This document shows, in pieces, positions 57,261 to 64,000 of a stretch of DNA of 64,000 nt. Below the pieces are notes generated by a model. That model saw only the letters and a list, made by a program, of their open reading frames with translations, searched no databases and was not told the DNA's origin. Within the stretch, counting starts at the first letter, position 1, and each line of letters starts with the position of its first letter. The position numbers were made by a program, and so were the translations under genes. Source of the stretch: Scilla litardierei (lineage: Eukaryota; Streptophyta; Magnoliopsida; Asparagales; Asparagaceae); assembly GCA_030789695.1 (NCBI GenBank), contig CM061142.1, positions 284,954,165 through 285,018,164 on the forward strand, written 5' to 3'.

Positions 57261-57713
57261 CTACAAATACCACCACCGCACGATGACCGCCACCCGACCC
57301 CCAAAAATCCCCTTCACGCAGTTACTCACCCTCAAACAGTCGAATCGACCTCCTCCATCCAACATACTGTCTCTAAACCCTCCTCCCCACTCACTCCCAT
57401 ACTTCCCCACCCTCGCCACCTTGCTATCATCAACATTCCATCATCTAAACATCCAAACCCTAACCCTAGCCCCCAAAATTTTCAAAAACCTGTTTCTTGT
57501 CGGATCAGCGAGCGGCGGCTTCCCGAATTACCTCCTCCTACTGCGCGAGTCCCCGGGAGCTTGATCTTGCGACATAGATGGGTAACACCTTTCCACTCTA
57601 CACATCTCTTACTTTATCTGTAATATCCTGAATTGGTGTTGTACCTGCTTCACCTGCTTTATATTCATCATAGGCACGCTCCCACTTTCCTTTTTGCCAC
57701 CCACATAGTCACC
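57261..57713 (+). other. Probable leader of the ATHILA-like ORF
   Basis: C-rich sequence with open frames but no recognisable protein. A donor-like GGGTAACACC (about 57580) and an acceptor-like CCACATAG (about 57709) may mark a leader intron just before the ATG at 57714. The frame could also open at 57633. Confidence 0.4.
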
Positions 57714-58940
57714 ATGTCTCAGAAAGGGAAAGAGATTGCCTCATCTTCACGCTGTGATCCGCTCTACGGGCCCTTTTCCCCCTCTTTCCTTGGCATAAAC
57801 CCTTCTACGGAAGAACAGTCTGACCATTTGCGAGCACTACTTCATCGCCCGATGAGACCTACACTCTTCGTCGATCGCCCCACACTCGAAGCTCTAGGGC
57901 TTTCGAACGACGTCGGCAGAATTTTCAACTGTATCGGGTGCCATACCCTTTCGTACATCCATGCTCACACACACAGAAATCTCACGCTTGAATTCCTCAG
58001 TTCCCTCGAGGTGTTTGATGGTGGTTTCTCCTTCCGCGCTTTCAACTGCGATTTTTCTCTGGGTTTCATCGAGTTGAACAATATCATCAATCTCCGTCAC
58101 CCCGATCTTAATACTGAACATTCCACCCGCGATCGAACTGACGTCTACTCTCAATTTCAGGCTGATGGTGTTTGGCAACGATTTACCCGATACACCGCCT
58201 TTCCACCTGAGGCTCTTGCCTCCTACATTATTCACCCGTGTTACCACCTCGCCCATTGCATCCTCGCCAACACTGTTTTCGCCCGCGTGGATGTGTCTAC
58301 TGTATCTAGGGATGAGCTTTTCTTTCTCTACGCCATGTCCGAAGACAGGATCCTTGGGCACATCCCTATGCCCATAAATGCCGCTCATTGGACCATCCAC
58401 GAAATTTTTGCTGTTAGCCGCGCCAATTCTGGATCCATCTGTTGTGGTGGGATGATCACTCTTATTGTCAGCTGTGTTTTGAGAGTGCCACCCGACCTCC
58501 CTATTTTGCCTGGACGTAGCCGTATTGATCGCGATTACTTGATCGATATCAATATGCTCACTCCCTTCGGTGAAGACCGTGCAGTCTATCTCTATGGCCC
58601 CGCCTGCGCACCTTTCGCGATCCTGCCACCTTTAGCCCCTTTGCGGCTACCCTACCCCCCATCTCATCTGCCTTGGGAGTTTTTCCCCGATCCTTGGTAT
58701 TCTCCATTAGTGCATCTACCACCCTTGGATCCTCCCGATTGGCACCCAACTGTCGACCCACCTGGTACGATCTTTCTCCACCACAGCCCCCCGGTGCACA
58801 TCGATCCACCCGTGCCCCAGCCTGTCGCCCCTCCTTCCCCTGTAGGCACACCCTCCTCTTCCTCTGAGGATTCTTTCATTCGCTATTCCCCACCCTCCTC
58901 TCCCTCCCCCTACCATTCTAGTACCAGCGAATCCGATTGA
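57714..58940 (+). CDS. ATHILA ORF-like protein at the 3' (env-like) position
   Basis: The ATG at 57714 (ACCATGTCT) begins MSQKGKEIASSSRCD. Residues about 50-160 (RPTLFVDRPTLEALGLSNDV, RNLTLEFLSSLEVFDGGFSF, FIELNNIINL) match the Arabidopsis retrotransposon ORF-1 (ATHILA) family. The last 100 residues are Pro/Ser-rich (PPVPQPVAPPSPVGTPS) and end STSESD. An in-frame ATG at 57633 adds 27 hydrophobic residues, but 57714 has the better context. No convincing membrane anchor is visible, so calling it Env would rest on position alone. The frame is intact over 408 codons. Confidence 0.75.
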   Translation: MSQKGKEIASSSRCDPLYGPFSPSFLGINPSTEEQSDHLRALLHRPMRPTLFVDRPTLEALGLSNDVGRIFNCIGCHTLSYIHAHTHRNLTLEFLSSLEVFDGGFSFRAFNCDFSLGFIELNNIINLRHPDLNTEHSTRDRTDVYSQFQADGVWQRFTRYTAFPPEALASYIIHPCYHLAHCILANTVFARVDVSTVSRDELFFLYAMSEDRILGHIPMPINAAHWTIHEIFAVSRANSGSICCGGMITLIVSCVLRVPPDLPILPGRSRIDRDYLIDINMLTPFGEDRAVYLYGPACAPFAILPPLAPLRLPYPPSHLPWEFFPDPWYSPLVHLPPLDPPDWHPTVDPPGTIFLHHSPPVHIDPPVPQPVAPPSPVGTPSSSSEDSFIRYSPPSSPSPYHSSTSESD

Positions 58941-60592
58941 CTCCCCCCTTGCATATTTCTGCATTTCACGATCACATTTTATTTGCTAGCACTGTCACGT
59001 CTAGCTTGGGGGACGTCTATTTTGGTGTGTTGTCGTGTTTTTTTTTCTTATTTGTGTGTGTGCTTGTTTCCCTTTTTGTCGTGTCGTGTCATGTCGTATA
59101 ATTTGTTCATTTTCTTTCTCTCTTTTTCTATTTTCGTGTCGTGTGGTTTATTTTCGTGATTTCGTTTTTTTTCTTTATTTTCAGTTTCATCTCTGTGTTT
59201 TCCTCGTTTTTCATTTCTTTTTGTGTCGGTGCGTATCCCCCCATCTTCATTGCCCTCCCGTACTCACTCTTATTGCATTGAGGGCAATGCAAGCTTCAGC
59301 TTGGGGGAGTCGCACTGTGTGCGCCATTTGAGTTCTTTCTTTTTCGTTTTTGTGCCGTTTTCATCGTGTTTTTATTTTTTCTTTTCTTCTTTTTATCTCT
59401 TTCTCCTAGAGATGAACCCTATGATGAATTGCCACAAAATCACACACACCTAGCATAGCATCGAAAATCACATTCACTAACCCTAGGATATCGAGTCCCC
59501 TGCATTTTCACGCATCGTGGGTCCACTTAGCTTTTTGTGAGTCGTGTGTTGTGCCTAGCCGTGTGGTGTGCTTCTACTTTGTGATTTACTTTATATACCT
59601 GTCCAGGAATGACCCCTAGATTATCATGTTTCGATATGAATATGTGGTACTTATTTCTACTGTCTGCTTCTTCTGCATGCTATATATATATTGTACGCTT
59701 CATTTCGCATGTGTCGGGATTCCACAACTAAGGACTAGGATAACCCCATCTAGCACATGCTCTAATTAGCGAGAATAGTTTCTTTTGCCCAAGTGTTTAG
59801 ATTATGATTTCTTTTTTGTTTTACTTGGTGCAAACCCCATCGTCGTGTACCGTTCTCCCACTTGGGAGAGTACACATGTATATACCCCAATATCCAAAAA
59901 TCCAAAAAAAAGAGAAAAGAAAAGAAAAACCCAAAAAGAAATGAAGAGAAAAAAAATATGTATATCCAAAACAAAAAATAATAATACAAATACCCAAAAT
60001 CCAAAAAAATTCCCGTGTGAATATTTTCCTACTTGCCGAGAATAAAGGGAAGGCGAGAATTTGCACCGAGTGTTCTACTCCACATCTTCTCAACCCCCAT
60101 CGGTTTCGAAAACACTTGGCTAAGGAACTTTTTAGCTATTATCTAGGCTTTAGTGTGGTGATTTCCTTAACCCTAGTTGTGGAGTCCCCGACGCATGATA
60201 TGTTTCGATTCTCTCTATTCTCATGCATGCTTGAACTACATATATTCACCGCCTTATTCAATTCGAATTGATATTTGGGTCATTTCCTGGATTTGTGTAT
60301 ATCGAGCTTTATTGCACAATGTAGATAGTGACACCGTCTGCTAACACACGACCACACTCACTCGCGCTTCACCGCGTGGGCCCACGGCATTTGTCTGGAC
60401 TCGTATTCCTTGGTTTAGTGATGTGATTTGGCGTTTGCTTGCTTGGCTTGTCGTTTTTGATTTTGTTGGCTCTGACGGACGATCTAGGATATAGAGTTTT
60501 CTTTTTCTCTCTTTCTCTCTATTTTTCCCCTCCGAGCTCCTACTCTCACTCGTCTTCCTCGAGGACGAGGAAGAGTTCAGCTTGGGGGATTT
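58941..60592 (+). other. Athila 3' non-coding region with repeated purine tracts
   Basis: Pyrimidine-rich and A-rich blocks without a supported gene. The word AGCTTGGGGGA occurs near 59003, 59298 and 60579; the last, followed by TTT, is the polypurine tract directly before the LTR at 60593. The A-rich block 59890-60015 gives spurious frames. Confidence 0.7.
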
Positions 60593-62202
60593 TGACGTGC
60601 GTTTATATTTCATATATTTACGCGTGTTTTCTTCCATGTTTTTCCGTATTTACCGCCGTCTTTTATTCGTTTTCTCGTGTTTTCTTGTATTTTCTTGTTT
60701 TCTTTCACTTTTCCGTATTTTCCGTGTTTTGCAGGAGTTTGCTGGCATTTGGGACGCAAAACGATGATATCATGTGTCCCCGGAGCAACGGGAGGAGTCA
60801 CACGTGATCCAGGGGGTCAAACGATGAAGATTACATCTCAGCCCCTCACCCGGTCGGTTGGTCATCTCCAACCGATCGGGTGATGCACGCGTGCACCACC
60901 CGGACGCAGCTTGGAGCCCCCGAGAAGTCACCCGGTCGGTTCAGTGACCGGGTCAAAAGCTCAAAGTCTCTGGAAATTCGAAGCTGATTTCCAACCGATC
61001 GGGTGACCTTCACCCGATCGGTTCACCTATAGCTGAATTTCAACAGCCAAGACTCGAAGCTCCAACCGGTCTCCTCACCCGGCCCGCACCAAGATCCAAC
61101 CGGTCGGCACCAAGATCCAACCGACCGCACCAAGATCCAACCGACCGGTTCATACTGACCGGGTGAAACCCCCGCATCGCGCTGTAATTTTGTGAAGCGG
61201 CTCACCCGACCGGTTGACTTGTCAACCGATCGGGTGATGTCGTTTTCTATAAATAGAACCCTAGGTTTCCCAGATTCGGGAGTTGGTTATTTTTTACTGT
61301 TTCTTCATTTTGTGACGGCTGTAATTTTCCTGTTTTTGTAAGTTTTCGGATCTTTGTAAAACTTTAGTATTATCTTAATTGCTCTACTACCTTTGCATTC
61401 CTATCGTCTGATTATGATTTCAACGGTCTATTTTCATTTAGATCGCTTTTTAATGAATATTGGTGAGTAGTTCCCAAATCTGGGATTTTGGCGGAAACCC
61501 CTTTCGGGGGCTCTTCCTGATGCGTCCATAGGGTTAGGAAATCGTTAGGGATTAGGAATCTAACGGTTACGCGGGGTGTTTTATTTTCATCGGCGGGAAA
61601 AAGACCGCCTTTGACCGTTGGGCCAAGGGGGAATAAACTTGGCGGTTGACTCCCTAGCCATAGCTCACGCCCTTAGCGTAGACGCCGAATCCTAGCGCGC
61701 GGGAGCGGCAGGATGAGACGTTGGGAGTTATCGTTGTGAGCTTAGTGCTCCCGGAATCGATCAGTGTTAATGGACACGGGAGTGCCCACTGATCGAACCC
61801 GAGAAGTCCGGTGTATCATCCTGGGCACCGACCGGAATATCGGGCCCATGGGATGCCAGTACCACTTTCAGAGGCAACGTCTAACCATTAGACTCTAATT
61901 CCGATCGCCATCCTACCCGTAGGCCGTATCGGCGAGAGTCGCTCGTTGGAGTGGAAACCAAAGTCCCGGGTTTATTTTCATATTGTTCATACCTTGCATT
62001 CCTTTACCGTGACAACCCATCAACCGATCTGGGCTAGCTCGCCCACGGGGTGATTTCGGTCCTCCTTGACACAAGCACATCCTAGCCTCTCTGTGTTTGA
62101 CCCCCAAGCCACACTACAACACCGTGCGCCTGCGGTTACAAATATCTAAACCCTCACGCGGGTCCCCCGGCCATTTGCGGCTCGCAAACCGGGGGCACGT
62201 CA
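60593..62202 (+). repeat. Middle Athila LTR shared by units 1 and 2 (1610 bp)
   Basis: Starts TGACGTGCG and ends GGGGGCACGTCA. Array at 60840-61235, TATAAATA at 61248-61255. It has about 210 bp of array sequence that the left LTR lacks. Confidence 0.9.
60840..61235. promoter_or_regulatory. CCGATCGG-type inverted motif array in U3 of middle Athila LTR
   Basis: Long version of the array, with a short tandem of ACCAAGATCCAACCG at 61088-61140. It ends just before the TATA box. Confidence 0.75.
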
Positions 62203-62208
62203 AGTTTA

Positions 62209-62226
62209 TGGCGCCGTTGCCGGGGA
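62209..62226 (+). other. Primer binding site of Athila unit 2
   Basis: TGGCGCCGTTGCCGGGGA, the usual tRNA-Asp-type site of Athila elements, six bases after the LTR end. 62227-62489 is leader, as in unit 1. Confidence 0.85.
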
Positions 62227-62489
62227 GGCAACGTGCTTGTTATTTTAGGATCTCTTGAACCCTAGTGTCTAGCTCTTGTCCATACCTCGCGATAGTTTTC
62301 GCACTCTACACTTTTCAATTTCACTTGGACATACTTTAGATAGTAATTTTATAGTGCTAATTGACTGAATCGCCGTGCTTCCATCGCTACTTTCGGTTCC
62401 CGTTTATGCAACCCATGCTTTTGACGTGTTTGCCACTTGTGCAGTTCTCTCTCTCCCCTTTCGTATAGGATCCTGGCCCCACGACGAGG

Positions 62490-64000
62490 ATGCTGCATGC
62501 AGTTTCAGGAGACATCTGGGATCACTCTCACCATATCCGCTGTTTGGCGCGGAGCTTAGCGGAATCCCTGAATACTTCGAATATACTATCCCTCCTGTCT
62601 GCCGCCGTGGAAAATCAGAGGAGATATCGAGATACGCAGGAGCACCTTGCCACGGCAACTCTCTTTCCTCATGGTGAAGTGGCGTATATCGACAATCCTG
62701 GTCCCGAATTTAGTGAAGAAGAGTTGTCCGCAGAGTTTTGTCAGGAGAACCATCCGGCTGAGTCTGTAGGCTACGCTGGACAGGAACCAATCTATTCCTT
62801 GCAGACTTCTATTGAGCATCCCCGATCTTTGGACGATGAGGAAGCTAGAAACAGTTGTGGGGAACCATCGACAATTGAAACCTGTTTTCACTTAGAAGCC
62901 TTCTTCCCGGACAATTATTATGAGCTTGAAAGAGACCCGGTGCCTTCCTCGATCGTTCCCACTATACCTTGCAAAACTTTGCCATACGGAACCGCGGCCG
63001 AGGATGAGGTTCAGGATGCTGGCTTCCGAGAAATCCACGAAGAACTCCTTTCCCTTGAGGATGCTCAGCTTGAGAAGTATGCGTCGGGGCCTCATGAAGT
63101 TGAGATGAAAGAATTACCGCCGGGGCTAAAATATGAATATTTGGGGGCTGGCTCGACCCTTCCGGTCATAGTCAACTCTTCACTGCCCGAAGACCAAATG
63201 ACCAAACTTCTTGGTGTTTTAAAAAGGTTTAAAGGAGTTTTCGGATATGCAATTGAGGATTTAAAAGGGGTTAGCTTAGGCCTCTGCTCACACAGAATTC
63301 TGCTTGAAGATGAGCAAGCCTCCTCGATTGAGCCACAACGGAGGCTAAATCCCATAATGATGGAGGTTGTAAAAAAGGAGATTGTTAGGCTTCTACATGT
63401 CGGTATTATATACCCTATCTCCGATAGTCGCTGGGTTAGCCCGGTGCACGTCGTACCCAAGAAATGTGGAATGACGGTGGTTCGCAACGAGAAGAACGAG
63501 CTAATACCAACGAGGACCGTCACGGGGTACAGGATGTGCATTGACTATAGAAAGCTGAACAAAGAAACGAGGAAGGATCATTACCCTCTCCCCTTTATTG
63601 ACCAGATGCTCGAGAGACTGGTAAAGCATAATTATTTCTGTTTCATGGACGGGTATTCAGGATTTCTTCAGATCCCTATTCATAACGATGACCAGGAGAA
63701 GACGACTTTCACTTGCCCATTCGGGACATATGCCTATAGAAGAATGCCGTTCGGACTTTGTAACGCCCCTGCTACATTCCAAAGACTCATGTCCGCTATC
63801 TTCTCCGACTACTCCCAGTACATCATGGAGGTTTTCATGGACGATTTCTCCGTCTATGGAACTAAGTTTGACTCGTGCCTCAGCAATCTAACTAAAGTCC
63901 TGGAGAGATGTCAAGAAAAGGGATTAGTCCTAAACTGGGAGAAGTGCCACTTCATGGTCCAAGAAGGAGTTGTGTTGGGGCACGTCATCTCTTCGAGGGG
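62490..64000 (+). CDS. pol: Athila unit 2 pol, 5' part (cut by window edge)
   Basis: It matches unit 1 from 53180 base for base in register (offset 9310), with scattered substitutions. The frame is open to the window end and reaches past the RT FMDD box (about 63834-63845). As in unit 1 there is no gag or protease before it, so the two units share the same deletion. Whether its integrase is intact cannot be seen. Confidence 0.85.
   Translation, partial: MLHAVSGDIWDHSHHIRCLARSLAESLNTSNILSLLSAAVENQRRYRDTQEHLATATLFPHGEVAYIDNPGPEFSEEELSAEFCQENHPAESVGYAGQEPIYSLQTSIEHPRSLDDEEARNSCGEPSTIETCFHLEAFFPDNYYELERDPVPSSIVPTIPCKTLPYGTAAEDEVQDAGFREIHEELLSLEDAQLEKYASGPHEVEMKELPPGLKYEYLGAGSTLPVIVNSSLPEDQMTKLLGVLKRFKGVFGYAIEDLKGVSLGLCSHRILLEDEQASSIEPQRRLNPIMMEVVKKEIVRLLHVGIIYPISDSRWVSPVHVVPKKCGMTVVRNEKNELIPTRTVTGYRMCIDYRKLNKETRKDHYPLPFIDQMLERLVKHNYFCFMDGYSGFLQIPIHNDDQEKTTFTCPFGTYAYRRMPFGLCNAPATFQRLMSAIFSDYSQYIMEVFMDDFSVYGTKFDSCLSNLTKVLERCQEKGLVLNWEKCHFMVQEGVVLGHVISSR

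Larger units (their letters stand above)
51493..64000 (+). mobile_element. Element D: tandem Athila-type Gypsy array (LTR-internal-LTR-internal, continues past window)
   Basis: LTRs are at 51493-52892 and 60593-62202. Each is followed by the primer binding site of tRNA-Asp type and then by the same internal sequence with an offset of exactly 9310 bp (53180 against 62490). Pol is of Athila type (FMDD RT box). Gag and protease are absent in both units. An ATHILA-ORF-like reading frame lies 3' of pol. Shared LTRs between internal regions indicate unequal recombination rather than two insertions. Confidence 0.9.

Noticed and set aside
57186..57623. Proline-rich 145-residue protein
   Set aside because: Low-complexity C-rich leader sequence between an array and the ATHILA-like ORF; no domain, and it overlaps other equally open frames.
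59785..60093. Frames in the A-rich block of the Athila 3' region
   Set aside because: Built from AAAAAG and CCAAAA runs on either strand; low complexity only.

Overview
The window is nuclear DNA from a flowering plant. Only one host gene is visible: a five-exon methylsterol monooxygenase (SMO1-type sterol C4-methyl oxidase) on the + strand at 15507-16927. Its first exon is GC-rich, which hints at a monocot but does not prove it. Nearly everything else is LTR retrotransposon, stacked by repeated nested insertion.

Left of the gene. 1-5051 is the 5' part of a minus-strand Tekay-type chromovirus (element A; the window starts inside its reverse transcriptase). 5052-5200 is a diverged second copy of the host gene's own core promoter and leader. 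5254-15142 is a decayed minus-strand chromovirus (element B) with two solo LTRs inside it (8717-11027 and 11144-12862, each with a perfect 5-bp target duplication). Element B ends about 115 bp upstream of the TATA box of SMO1.

Right of the gene. An old degenerate minus-strand Copia element (G; LTR 17209-17500) is broken into pieces at 17209-18261, 41653-42922 and 50563-51004. Inserted in it are: E, a SIRE/Maximus-like Copia element (18262-41652, TSD GATTA), whose 3' LTR holds a complete Tekay chromovirus C (18640-28577) and whose env-like ORF is broken by an LTR-like insert (31201-32651); F, a non-autonomous Tat-like Gypsy element (42923-50562, TSD GTATT) with gag only, a 90-bp minisatellite and a spliced antisense gene; and H, a Copia-type LTR (51005-51492) which in turn holds a tandem Athila array D (LTR, internal, LTR, internal) running off the right edge.

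Main observations. (1) Tekay (Gypsy) and SIRE-like (Copia) LTRs share a related array of inverted repeats built on ACCGAC/GTCGGT, just upstream of the TATA box; the SIRE-like element carries another array upstream of its env-like ORF. The Athila array repeats the layout with its own CCGATCGG-type motif, both in U3 and upstream of its ATHILA-like ORF. This looks like a portable promoter module. (2) The Tekay gag and pol frames are separated by a 112-bp GT-AG intron present in both A and C, and the integrase of C carries a second 73-bp intron; removing both, and allowing for one lost base, leaves a single frame of about 1484 codons. (3) F carries an antisense gene whose three exons join exactly in frame over 1917 nt.
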